DNA of 9,318 nucleotides from Fimbriiglobus sp. Its GTDB lineage: Bacteria; Planctomycetota; Planctomycetia; Gemmatales; Gemmataceae. Where the stretch lies: NCBI GenBank assembly GCA_025352585.1, contig JANXTD010000882.1, forward strand, positions 1-9,318, read 5' to 3'. The position numbers were made by a program, and so were the translations under genes. Shown piece by piece: positions 1 through 6,298 of the stretch. Numbering within the stretch: the stretch's first letter is position 1; each line of letters begins with the position of its first letter. The notes beneath the pieces were generated by a model, which worked only from the letters and a program-made list of their open reading frames with translations, was not told the DNA's origin and made no database searches.

Positions 1-12
1 ACTATAAGACTC

Positions 13-52
13 AAGAGTGCAGATATCATAGTGCAGAGTGCAGAGTGAAAAC
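13..52 (+). repeat. Left arm of 40-bp inverted repeat
   Basis: This arm pairs with 435-474, with mismatches only at positions 24-25. It contains a 7-bp unit, gtgcaga, at 17-23, 31-37 and 38-44, followed by a partial gtg at 45-47. The GTG taken as the start of the IVP gene (38) lies inside the arm, so the first five codons of the protein are repeat sequence. Confidence 0.93.
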
Positions 53-418
53 GAGGCAAAAGCCGTGGCCAGCAGTGTGTTGGAGGTGCGGACTAAGGCG
101 TTCGCTATCCGAGTTATTCGCATGTTCACGGCGTTGCCTAAGACTGAGGTGGCTCGGGTGCTCGGGAAGCAGGTGTTGCGGTCGGGGACTTCGGTCGGAG
201 CGAACTACCGCGAAGGTTGTCACGCCCGAAGCACGGCGGAGTTCGTCACGAAGTTGGAGATCGCGCTCATGGAACTCGGCGAGACACAATACTGGCTGGA
301 ACTCCTCACGGAGAGCGACACCGTCCCCGCGACCCGGCTCGCAGACCTCCTCGACGAGGCCGGCCAAATCAAAGCGATGTTAGTCGCCTCTATCAACACC
401 GCCAAGTCGAGGCGATAG
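38..418 (+). CDS. Four-helix-bundle protein, 23S rRNA intervening-sequence protein (IVP/S23) family
   Basis: The 126-residue product is a small, all-helical protein of the IVP family (TIGR02436/PF05635 type). Its molecular role is not established; relatives are encoded within 23S rRNA intervening sequences, and the fold resembles the Avd accessory protein of diversity-generating retroelements. The family core is clear: RTKAFAIRVIRMFTALP (residues 18-34), the glycine-rich turn RSGTSVGANYREG (48-60), and EFVTKLEIALMELGETQYWLELL (68-90), followed by a last helix to about 122. The length is normal for the family. I chose GTG at 38 because it adds a plausible N-terminal extension; GTG at 77 is in frame and would remove 13 residues, and ATG at 122 would cut into helix 1. 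No good ribosome binding site is visible, because the upstream sequence is the repeat arm. The stop lies 16 nt before the right arm. Confidence 0.85.
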   Translation: MQSENEAKAVASSVLEVRTKAFAIRVIRMFTALPKTEVARVLGKQVLRSGTSVGANYREGCHARSTAEFVTKLEIALMELGETQYWLELLTESDTVPATRLADLLDEAGQIKAMLVASINTAKSRR

Positions 419-434
419 CTCTTGATTCTCTGCG

Positions 435-474
435 GTTTTCACTCTGCACTCTGCACTATGACCTCTGCACTCTT
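435..474 (-). repeat. Right arm of 40-bp inverted repeat
   Basis: This is the reverse complement of 13-52 at 38 of 40 positions. Its outer end (474) directly abuts the ATG of the KdpD-type gene. It therefore replaces the whole region where a ribosome binding site for that gene would lie, and no Shine-Dalgarno-like purine tract is seen in it. The arm happens to be open in the frame of the downstream gene. Confidence 0.93.
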
Positions 475-1602
475 ATGCAAAACACTGCCACCAAGTCCCC
501 CGAACAATTCTTGAGTCTGATCCGGGATCAGCAGCGCGGGCGGCTCAAGGTTTACCTCGGCTTCGCCCCCGGCGTGGGCAAGACGTACGAGATGCTGCAA
601 GAGGGCCAGCGGCTCAAGCGGCAGGGCGTCGATGTCGTCGTCGCCGTCGTCGAGGCGCACGGCCGCGCCGACACGCTGGCCCAACTGACCGACCTCGAAG
701 TCGTGTCGCGCCGGAAACTGGAGTACCGCGGCGTGACCCTTGACGAGATGGACGCCGAGGCGGTGCTGGCCCGCCGGCCGACGGTCGCGCTCGTGGACGA
801 GCTGGCCCACACCAACGCCCCCGGCAGCCGCCGCGGCAAGCGGTATCAAGATGTCGAAGACCTGTTGCGCGCGGGCATCCACGTCGTCACGACGATGAAC
901 GTGCAGCACCTCGAAAGCCTGTACGACGTGATCGAGCGCTTCGCCGGGGTGAAGGTCAAGGAGCGGGTGCCGGACTACGTGCTGGCGGAGGCCGACCAGA
1001 TCGTCAACGTCGATCTCTCCGCGGAGGACTTGCAGGAGCGGCTCAAGCAGGGCAAGGTTTATCCGGCGGAGCGCGTCGAAAAGTCGCTGGCGCACTTCTT
1101 CACCGGCGACAACCTCAGCCGGCTGCGGGAACTGGCGCTCGAAGAGATCGCCGCCGCGCTCGACCGGCAACGGCAGAAGAAGCGCGGCGGGCCGGTTGAC
1201 AACGGCTCCGACCGCGTCATGGTGTGTGTGAGTTCGCGCGGCCCCAACCCGTCGCGGCTGTTGCGCAAGGCGGCCCGGCTGGCCGACCGCTTCAACGCCC
1301 CGTGGTACGCCGTCTACGTCAAGACCCCCGGTGAGAGCGTCGAGCGGGTGGACGCCGCGACGCAGCGGCAGGTCAGCGACTCGCTCGCCCTGGGCCAACA
1401 ACTCGGCGGCATCGCCATGCCGTTCAGCGGCCCGACCTTCGCCGCGGCCGTGGCCGGGTTCGTCGCGGAGTACCGCATCACGCACGTCGTGCTGGGCCGG
1501 TCGCAGCGGCCGTGGTACCGGCGACTGTTCCGCCGCGCCGCGCTCGACGCCGTCCTCGCCGGCGTGCCCGGCGTCGATGTCACGCTGGTGGACGTGCGCT
1601 AA
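475..1602 (+). CDS. kdpD: KdpD-type N-terminal sensor protein (KdpD domain plus universal stress domain), lacking the histidine kinase
   Basis: The 375-residue product matches the cytoplasmic N-terminal half of KdpD, the sensor of potassium limitation that acts with KdpE on the Kdp uptake ATPase. Visible motifs are the Walker A GFAPGVGKT (29-37), the Walker B-like region with DELAHTNAPGSR (108-119), and TTMNVQHLESL (139-149). A universal-stress-protein domain covers about 245-370. The four membrane helices and the GAF/histidine kinase part of full KdpD (about 900 residues) are absent. The protein ends cleanly after the universal stress domain, so it is probably a complete stand-alone form, as found in some other bacteria, rather than a broken gene. 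In some KdpDs this domain binds c-di-AMP through an SxS...FTAxY motif; here only part is recognisable (CVSSR, later WYAVY), so binding is uncertain. ATG 475 is the only usable in-frame start near the conserved PEQFL (9-13); no ribosome binding site is visible. Confidence 0.88.
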   Translation: MQNTATKSPEQFLSLIRDQQRGRLKVYLGFAPGVGKTYEMLQEGQRLKRQGVDVVVAVVEAHGRADTLAQLTDLEVVSRRKLEYRGVTLDEMDAEAVLARRPTVALVDELAHTNAPGSRRGKRYQDVEDLLRAGIHVVTTMNVQHLESLYDVIERFAGVKVKERVPDYVLAEADQIVNVDLSAEDLQERLKQGKVYPAERVEKSLAHFFTGDNLSRLRELALEEIAAALDRQRQKKRGGPVDNGSDRVMVCVSSRGPNPSRLLRKAARLADRFNAPWYAVYVKTPGESVERVDAATQRQVSDSLALGQQLGGIAMPFSGPTFAAAVAGFVAEYRITHVVLGRSQRPWYRRLFRRAALDAVLAGVPGVDVTLVDVR

Positions 1603-2804
1603 GTCGGTGCCTCAACGCACGCCGCAATCGCAACCGTCGCCGAGACGAGTTTCGCCCGCTCGGTCGCGTTCTTGCGGAACCAGGCGTGGACCAGCAGCAC
1701 GCTATCGACGGTCTTGTACGTCAACTCCGCCCGGCCCGCGTCGGCGGCGAACACCCCGCGCATCACCTCCGCCGCGGCGGCGCGGGCGTCGGGGGTCCGC
1801 GGCTCGCGGATCGCCGCCTGCACCTCGCCGGCGTGGATCAGGTACCACGTGATGCGGCCGTCCTCGCACGCCAGCGGGTAGACGTACGAGCCTTGCTCGC
1901 GGGCGGTGCGCAGGAACGTCAGCCGCTCGTCGATCCACGCCAGCGGCACGTAGCGGTCCCGGATGGCGACGGCCTGCTCGAAGCGCAGTTCGTTCGACGC
2001 CATCCGCATCCTCTTCGTGAGTTCGTTGAGGACCGTGCGGTCGTGGCCGTCGAGGAACGCCTTGGCCGCCCGCACCTTGACCTGGTACGCCGCGCGGCTG
2101 CACGCCCCGACGCACGGGGCCAGGCAACTGCCGAGTTCGTGCCGGAGGCAGCGGGGGGCGCGGTCGGCGGGGAAGAGTTCCGGTTGGTCGGCGAAGACCA
2201 TCGGGATGCGTTGCGAGCAGTCGCGCAGCTGGAACCAGTCGTTGAGTCGGCGGACCACGTCGTCGAGCCGGCCGCGGCCGACGAGGGGGCCGTACGCGGC
2301 CGTCTCCTTGCCGGTGGGGTCGCGGGTCAGGTACGCGTAGGGGGCCGGCTTACGGCCGAGGCAGAGGTAGACGTAGCGGCGCGGCCCCGGCATTCCCTGC
2401 ACGTTGTAGCGCGGCTTGAAGTGGCGGATCAGCTCCAACTCGCGCAGCAGCGCGCCGAGTTCGTCGGGCGTCTCCTCCCAGACTAAGACGCGGGTGTAGC
2501 CGATAATCTTGCCGGCCTTGTGCTCGCGGCTGTTCTCGCGGAAGTAGCTCAGCAGCCGCGCCCGCAAGTTCTTGGCCTTGCCGACGTAGATGACGCGCTG
2601 CTTGGCGTCGAGCATGCCGTAGACGCCGGGGCGGCGCGGGGCGTGCTCGCGGACGGCCGACTTCAACTTGGCCTCGCCCTTGGCCCGGACGCGCCGGCTC
2701 AGGGGCACCTCGCCGGCCGGCCGGAAGAGGCTGGGGCCGAAGCCGGGGAAGTAGTCGATCTCGAAGAGCGTGACCGGGTTCCCGTCCTGGGAAGCAATTG
2801 CCAT
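1599..2804 (-). CDS. UvrC-like GIY-YIG nuclease with UVR motif (short, Cho-like)
   Basis: The 401-residue product resembles the N-terminal half of UvrC, which makes the 3' cut in nucleotide excision repair. A GIY-YIG domain covers about 55-135, with GVY (60-62), [12 protein letters not shown] (73-84) and [17 protein letters not shown] (119-135), where E122 is the likely catalytic glutamate. Cysteines 196, 219, 227 and 231 follow the UvrC pattern ([16 protein letters not shown]), known in UvrC to hold an iron-sulfur cluster; C235 is extra. A UVR motif (about 258-292), the UvrB contact in UvrC, follows. The C-terminal RNase H-like and helix-hairpin-helix domains of full UvrC (about 600 residues) are missing, replaced by a tail of about 100 residues that I cannot place. 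E. coli Cho is a comparable short 3'-incision nuclease. The start at 2804 has AGGA 7 nt upstream; ATG 2840 would add 12 residues. It overlaps the converging KdpD-type gene by 4 bp. Confidence 0.87.
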   Translation of the reverse strand: MAIASQDGNPVTLFEIDYFPGFGPSLFRPAGEVPLSRRVRAKGEAKLKSAVREHAPRRPGVYGMLDAKQRVIYVGKAKNLRARLLSYFRENSREHKAGKIIGYTRVLVWEETPDELGALLRELELIRHFKPRYNVQGMPGPRRYVYLCLGRKPAPYAYLTRDPTGKETAAYGPLVGRGRLDDVVRRLNDWFQLRDCSQRIPMVFADQPELFPADRAPRCLRHELGSCLAPCVGACSRAAYQVKVRAAKAFLDGHDRTVLNELTKRMRMASNELRFEQAVAIRDRYVPLAWIDERLTFLRTAREQGSYVYPLACEDGRITWYLIHAGEVQAAIREPRTPDARAAAAEVMRGVFAADAGRAELTYKTVDSVLLVHAWFRKNATERAKLVSATVAIAACVEAPT

Positions 2805-2880
2805 CGATACGTCCTGAGCTGCGCGGCGGGGCCGGCACATTCTACCCCGGCCGCCCGGCTTCTCAACGGCGGGCGTGAAG

Positions 2881-2910
2881 TTGGCGCGAAGGTTCGCAAC
2901 TCCAGACAAT
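2881..2910 (+). promoter_or_regulatory. Candidate promoter for the fasciclin gene, with adjoining dyad
   Basis: The 222-bp spacer between the UvrC-like start (2804) and the fasciclin start (3027) must hold divergent promoters. A weak sigma70-like pair is seen: TTGGCG (2881-2886), 18 bp, GACAAT (2905-2910), each 4 of 6 to consensus. A perfect 5-4-5 dyad, CCAGA/TCTGG (2902-2915), overlaps the proposed -10 and could be an operator. The rest of the spacer shows no gene. The call rests on motif resemblance only. Confidence 0.22.
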
Positions 2911-3026
2911 TCTGGCCGAAAAAACCGGTTCGGGTGGATTCGGGCCGTCACCGCCTGCGTATGAATGTCCTGCGTCGCGGAACTTCTCCCGGCGTCACCC
3001 TCACGTCTGCGTCTGAGAAAGCACCT

Positions 3027-3524
3027 ATGTTCAAGAAGCTGTTGAGCCTCGCCGCCGCCCTCGCCCTCGTCGCCCCGGCCTTCGTGTTCGCCGAAGACAA
3101 GGCCGCCGAAATGGACATCGTGGACACCGCCGTCGGTGCCAAGTCGTTCACCAAGCTCGTCGCCGCCGTCAAGGCCGCCGACCTCGTGGACACCCTCAAG
3201 GGGGCCGGCCCGTTCACCGTGTTCGCCCCGACCGACAAGGCCTTCGAGGCCCTCGGAGAAGAGACCCTCACGAAGGTGCTCGCCGACAAGGAACTGCTCA
3301 CCAAGATCCTCATGGTTCACGTCGTCAAGGACAAGGCCGTCATGGCCGCCGACGTCGTCGCCATGAAGGGCAAGGAAGTCAACGGCTACACCGTTACCGT
3401 CGAAGGCGACAAGGTCACCCTCGTTAAGGGCGACAAGGTCATCAACGTCGTCAAGACGGACATCAAGTGCAAGAACGGCGTCATCCACGTCATCGACGGC
3501 GTGCTGATGCCGGCCGCCAAGTAA
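3027..3524 (+). CDS. Secreted fasciclin (FAS1) domain protein
   Basis: The 165-residue product is an exported single-FAS1-domain protein. FAS1 domains mediate adhesion or matrix binding in many organisms; the ligand here cannot be read from the sequence. The N-terminus is a classical signal peptide: MFKK, a hydrophobic stretch rich in Ala and Leu, and VFA before a likely cut after residue 22. No lipobox or anchor is seen, so release to the periplasm or outside is likely. The domain fills the rest: the H1 motif [11 protein letters not shown] (63-73) and the H2 motif HVIDGVLMP (154-162), the usual ends of a FAS1 domain. ATG 3027 is chosen because it starts the signal peptide; the frame is open further upstream but lacks one. 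GAGAAAG lies about 5 nt before the start. Codons are strongly skewed to AAG, GTC, GCC, GAC and GGC, which suggests high expression. The gene is monocistronic and is followed by a hairpin. Confidence 0.92.
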   Translation: MFKKLLSLAAALALVAPAFVFAEDKAAEMDIVDTAVGAKSFTKLVAAVKAADLVDTLKGAGPFTVFAPTDKAFEALGEETLTKVLADKELLTKILMVHVVKDKAVMAADVVAMKGKEVNGYTVTVEGDKVTLVKGDKVINVVKTDIKCKNGVIHVIDGVLMPAAK

Positions 3525-3546
3525 CCCCGGTCGCTGGACCGACACG

Positions 3547-3578
3547 AACGCCGCGGGGGCAACCCCCGCGGCGTTTCT
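3547..3578 (+). terminator. Rho-independent terminator-like hairpin between fasciclin gene and phoH
   Basis: A perfect 13-bp GC-rich stem (3547-3559 with 3563-3575) has a 3-nt loop (caa) and is followed by tttct. It begins 22 nt after the fasciclin stop and lies 18 nt beyond the phoH stop on the other strand, so it may end transcription from both sides. The T tract is short on the + side and nearly absent on the - side. Confidence 0.75.
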
Positions 3579-3595
3579 CGTAGACCCCGCCGCAC

Positions 3596-4570
3596 TCACG
3601 CCGTCGTCGTCTTGCGGGGCTTGGCCTCGTCGTCGTAGGCGGTGACGATCTTCGCCACCAGCGGGTTGCGGACGATGTCGGCCTCGTCCAAGTGCATGAT
3701 GCAGATGCCCTCGATGTTGCGCAAGCGGTGGACCGCGTCGGCCAGGCCGCTGCGCACGGTCCGCGGCAAATCGACCTGCGTCATGTCGCCGGTGACGACG
3801 ATCTTCGACTGGTGCCCCATGCGCGTCAGGAACATCTTCATCTGGTTGACGGTCGCGTTCTGCCCCTCGTCCAAAATGATGCAGGCGTTCGACAACGTCC
3901 GGCCGCGCATGTAGGCGAGCGGCAGGATTTCGATGATGTCGCTCTCCATGTACTTCTTGACGATCTCCACGTCGAGAATGTCGTTCAGGGAGTCGAAGAG
4001 CGGCCGCAAGTACGGATTGATCTTCATGATCAGGTCGCCCGGCAGGTAGCCGAGTTTCTCGCCGGCCTCGACTGCCGGGCGCACCAGCACGATCTTCTTG
4101 ACGGTGCCGGCCCTCAACAGCGTCACCGCCCAGGCGACGGCCAGGTACGTCTTGCCCGTGCCGGCCGGGCCTACGGCGAGCACGATGTCGTGGGCCTTGA
4201 GCGCCTGGACGTAGCGCCCCTGCCCGTCGGTGCGCGGCCGCATGTACTTGCCCGACTCGTTCGTGCCCATCGTCAGCGACCCGGTGCGGGCCTCGCCGCC
4301 CTTGATCACGTCGAGGACCGTTTTGACGTCGTCGGCCGTCAGGCGGGCCTGCTTGCGCAGCACGGTGCGGAGTTGGGCGAAGACGCGCTCCGTCTGGCCG
4401 ACCTGCTCCGCGGTGCCGTCGAGTTGGACGGTGTCGCCGCGGGCGACGAGCCGCACGCCGATCGCGTCGCGGATGCTCCGCAGGTAGTTGTCGCGCGGGC
4501 CGAACAGCACCGTCGCCTCCTCGCGGCTGTCGAGGGTGAGGCTGTGCGAAATCGTCGGCGTCTCGGTCAT
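3596..4570 (-). CDS. phoH: PhoH family ATPase
   Basis: The 324-residue product is a cytoplasmic PhoH-type P-loop ATPase, a family linked to phosphate starvation and RNA metabolism whose exact substrate is unsettled. The N-terminal part (about 10-75) has the KH-like character of PhoH/YbeZ proteins. PRTDGQGRYVQAL (112-124) precedes Walker A GPAGTGKT (134-141). Walker B reads ILDEGQN (232-238), followed by a QMKMFLTRMG stretch and GDMTQVDLP (261-269), the sensor-like motif of the family. The usual family text is DEAQNTT; here it is DEGQNAT, a mild change that keeps the acidic pair. Length is typical. ATG 4570 is chosen because AGGAG lies about 5 nt upstream; the frame is open to 4612 without a better site. 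It follows cdsA by 97 nt on the same strand and is probably the last gene of that operon, perhaps with its own promoter. No ybeY follows it here. Confidence 0.93.
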   Translation of the reverse strand: MTETPTISHSLTLDSREEATVLFGPRDNYLRSIRDAIGVRLVARGDTVQLDGTAEQVGQTERVFAQLRTVLRKQARLTADDVKTVLDVIKGGEARTGSLTMGTNESGKYMRPRTDGQGRYVQALKAHDIVLAVGPAGTGKTYLAVAWAVTLLRAGTVKKIVLVRPAVEAGEKLGYLPGDLIMKINPYLRPLFDSLNDILDVEIVKKYMESDIIEILPLAYMRGRTLSNACIILDEGQNATVNQMKMFLTRMGHQSKIVVTGDMTQVDLPRTVRSGLADAVHRLRNIEGICIMHLDEADIVRNPLVAKIVTAYDDEAKPRKTTTA

Positions 4571-4667
4571 CGCATCTCCTGACGGGGCCAGAACTCTGCA
4601 CGGCACGGACACGGCGACGGCGCGGGGGTTCAGCGAATCTGTCGGCAGCCGGGCGCGATTGCGAGCA

Positions 4668-5513
4668 TCAATTCCGCGCCAACCACAGGTACGCCACCGG
4701 TGCCGCGAACAGGATCGAGTCCATCACGTCGAGCAGGCCGCCGAAGCCCGGCAGTCGCCGTGAGGCATCTTTCGCCCCGCCGTCGCGCTTGACAAGGCTC
4801 TCCGCCAAGTCGCCCAGAACCCCCGCCGTCCCCACCACGACGCCGAACGCGACCGCCTCGACGGGTCCGTGGCGGAAGATCGGCACGACGGCGTCGATGC
4901 CGACGGCGGTCAACGCCGACAGGGCCACGCCGCCGAAAAAACCTTCCCACGTTTTCTTGGGGCTGATGAGCGGGCTGAACGGCGTGCGACCGATCAGACG
5001 GCCAGTGAAGTACGCCCCGATGTCGCCGCACTTCGGCACGAAGATCACGAGCATCAGGAGCCACCCGGTATGCGTCGGGTCGCCGTCGAACCAGCGCAAC
5101 TTCAGCAAGAAGCTCGGCAGCAACCCGAGGTACGCCACGACCCAGGTGGTCATCGCCAGCCGCACGACGACGTTGCCGGGGCCGCGGTAGTGGTACAATT
5201 CGTGCAGAAACGCCGCCAGCACGACCAGCGCGAAGGTGACGACGACCGGCGGCCACGGCCCGGTGGCGGGCGAAAACACGGGCGCGTACCAGTTCGACGC
5301 CAGCACGCCGAGGACGCCCGGCACGACGGCGGAGCGGTCGGGGCGATGTTCCGCCGGTAAGAGCGCAACGAGTTCGGAGCACGTCACGACGCCGCAGAGC
5401 ATCGCCAACGCGAACAGGATCGGGAAGTACGGCGTGAGTGGGGCGTCGGCGACGAGTTCGGCGGCGAGGCCGACGGCGAGGAGCGTCCCAGTGAGCAGGC
5501 GGTAGCGGAGCAT
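4668..5513 (-). CDS. cdsA: Phosphatidate cytidylyltransferase (CDP-diacylglycerol synthase)
   Basis: This 281-residue integral membrane enzyme joins CTP and phosphatidic acid to give CDP-diacylglycerol, the precursor of phospholipids. Several hydrophobic helices run through the protein, the first near the N-terminus. DIGAYFTGRLIGR and PKKTWEGFFGG are typical of CdsA. The C-terminal signature is present but altered: SLVKR (239-243), KD (248-249), PGFGG (255-259) and LDVMDS (261-266), where the textbook pattern has PGHGG and LDR. Comparable PGxGGxLDxxDS variants occur in PVC-group proteins as I recall, so this looks like a lineage variant rather than a dead enzyme. It starts 3 nt after the uppS stop, implying translational coupling, and the uppS-cdsA pair is a widely conserved arrangement. 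The dxr and rseP genes that often follow are absent; phoH follows instead. Confidence 0.93.
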   Translation of the reverse strand: MLRYRLLTGTLLAVGLAAELVADAPLTPYFPILFALAMLCGVVTCSELVALLPAEHRPDRSAVVPGVLGVLASNWYAPVFSPATGPWPPVVVTFALVVLAAFLHELYHYRGPGNVVVRLAMTTWVVAYLGLLPSFLLKLRWFDGDPTHTGWLLMLVIFVPKCGDIGAYFTGRLIGRTPFSPLISPKKTWEGFFGGVALSALTAVGIDAVVPIFRHGPVEAVAFGVVVGTAGVLGDLAESLVKRDGGAKDASRRLPGFGGLLDVMDSILFAAPVAYLWLARN

Positions 5514-5516
5514 CGG

Positions 5517-6296
5517 TTACCCCGCCGCCCCTTGGGTGTTCGTCAGTCCGCCGAAGCGGCGGTTACGGCCGGCGAAGTCGCTCAGGGCGTCGCGGAACAC
5601 CGCCGGCTCGAAGTCGGGCCAGGCCAGCGGCGTCACCCAGAGTTCGGCGTAGGAGATTTGCCACAGCAGGTAGTTGCTTACGCGCATCTCGCCGGCCGTG
5701 CGGATCAGCAAGTCGGGGTCGGGCATCCCCGCGGTGTACAGCGCGGCATCGACCGCCGCCTCGTCGATCGCGGCCGGGTCGAGCAAGCCACGCTCGACGC
5801 GCGTGGCCAGCGCCCGCACGGCATCGACGATCTCGGCGCGGCTGCCGTAGTTGATCGCCAGGCACAGCGTGAGGCCGGTGTTGCCGGCGCTCAACGCCGT
5901 GTTGTGGTCCATCTCGGTCAGCACTTCGGCGGGGATGTGGTCGCGCCGGCCGATCACGCGGAAGCGGATGTTCTCGGCCTGAATCAGCGCGCGCTCGTCG
6001 AGCAAGTACGCCTTCAGCAGTTCCATCAGGCACGACACTTCGTCGGCCGGCCGCTTCCAATTCTCAGCGCTGAAGCAGTACAGCGTCAACTGGCCGATGC
6101 CGAGCCGGCAGGCTTCGGTGACCGTGCTGCGGACGACCTCGGCCCCCTTCAGGTGGCCGTCGAGGCGGGGTTGGCCGCGCTGCTGCGCCCAGCGGCCGTT
6201 GCCGTCCATGATCACGGCGACGTGCCGCGGCAGTTTGTCGAAGTCGAGGCCCACGCCGGTGGCGTAGGCGCGCGGGTCGTGGTCGGGGCGCGGCAT
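5517..6296 (-). CDS. uppS: Isoprenyl transferase (undecaprenyl diphosphate synthase)
   Basis: The 259-residue product is a cis-prenyltransferase that extends farnesyl diphosphate with isopentenyl diphosphate to make the C55 lipid carrier for peptidoglycan and other envelope polymers. HVAVIMDGNGRWA (25-37) contains the catalytic Asp31. YCFSAENWKRP (74-84) and IRTAGEMRVSNYLLWQ (from about 198), which holds the Arg and Ser that bind the second substrate's diphosphate, are also present. Length is normal for the family. ATG 6296 is chosen because it lies 2 nt after the purA stop and leaves a normal N-terminus; starting further upstream would overlap purA. GAAG upstream is a weak ribosome binding site, so translation is probably coupled to purA. 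The product feeds cell-wall synthesis, matching the cdsA neighbour (membrane lipid) and the carboxypeptidase gene beyond purA. Confidence 0.95.
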   Translation of the reverse strand: MPRPDHDPRAYATGVGLDFDKLPRHVAVIMDGNGRWAQQRGQPRLDGHLKGAEVVRSTVTEACRLGIGQLTLYCFSAENWKRPADEVSCLMELLKAYLLDERALIQAENIRFRVIGRRDHIPAEVLTEMDHNTALSAGNTGLTLCLAINYGSRAEIVDAVRALATRVERGLLDPAAIDEAAVDAALYTAGMPDPDLLIRTAGEMRVSNYLLWQISYAELWVTPLAWPDFEPAVFRDALSDFAGRNRRFGGLTNTQGAAG

Positions 6297-6298
6297 GC

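Larger units (their letters stand above)
13..474 (+). mobile_element. Inverted-repeat-bounded unit carrying an IVP gene (IVS-like element outside rDNA)
   Basis: Two 40-bp arms (13-52 and 435-474) are reverse complements at 38 of 40 positions and enclose one small gene of the 23S rRNA intervening-sequence protein family. A transcript through the unit could fold into a long stem with the gene in a loop of about 380 nt. 23S rRNA intervening sequences that encode this family, as in Leptospira and Coxiella, are known to have the same design and similar size. The arms are about 42% GC, well below the neighbouring genes. No transposase is present and I see no clear target-site duplication in the few bases visible outside the left arm. 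Calling the unit mobile is inference; the repeat and gene arrangement is seen directly. It could instead be a fixed structured cassette. Confidence 0.5.

Noticed and set aside
217..474. Upstream extension of the KdpD-type frame through the IVP gene and repeat arm
   Set aside because: It reads the IVP gene out of frame and then the repeat arm, with no family similarity. KdpD similarity begins just after ATG 475.
13..474. Diversity-generating retroelement, because the four-helix-bundle protein resembles Avd
   Set aside because: There is no reverse transcriptase gene and no template/variable repeat pair. The repeats are inverted and flank the gene, which fits an intervening-sequence design better.
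475..1602. KdpD-type gene as a pseudogene left by loss of the kinase half
   Set aside because: The frame is intact, all N-terminal motifs are kept, and it ends just after the universal stress domain. A stand-alone gene is the simpler reading, though an old truncation cannot be excluded.
1512..2486. Long + strand frame over the UvrC-like gene, and similar frames over cdsA, uppS, purA and phoH
   Set aside because: These are antisense shadows typical of high-GC DNA: skewed to Arg, Ala, Val and Asp, with no motifs, and fully covered by recognised genes.
2916..2933. Palindromic aaccggtt and ccgaa/ttcgg repeat as a terminator or operator
   Set aside because: The repeat is short and irregular with no T tract; it is too weak to call in a GC-rich spacer.
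1599..4601. A 1000-codon open frame on the minus strand joining the UvrC-like gene to sequence upstream
   Set aside because: Only the last 401 codons look like protein. The upstream part is Arg/Gly/Asp-rich shadow of phoH and of the fasciclin gene, which sits on the other strand; a normal start with AGGA exists at 2804.
4592..4602. Short match (actctgcac) to the inverted-repeat arm in the phoH leader
   Set aside because: Only 9 bp are shared; with a 40-bp arm and 9 kb on two strands a match this short is expected by chance.
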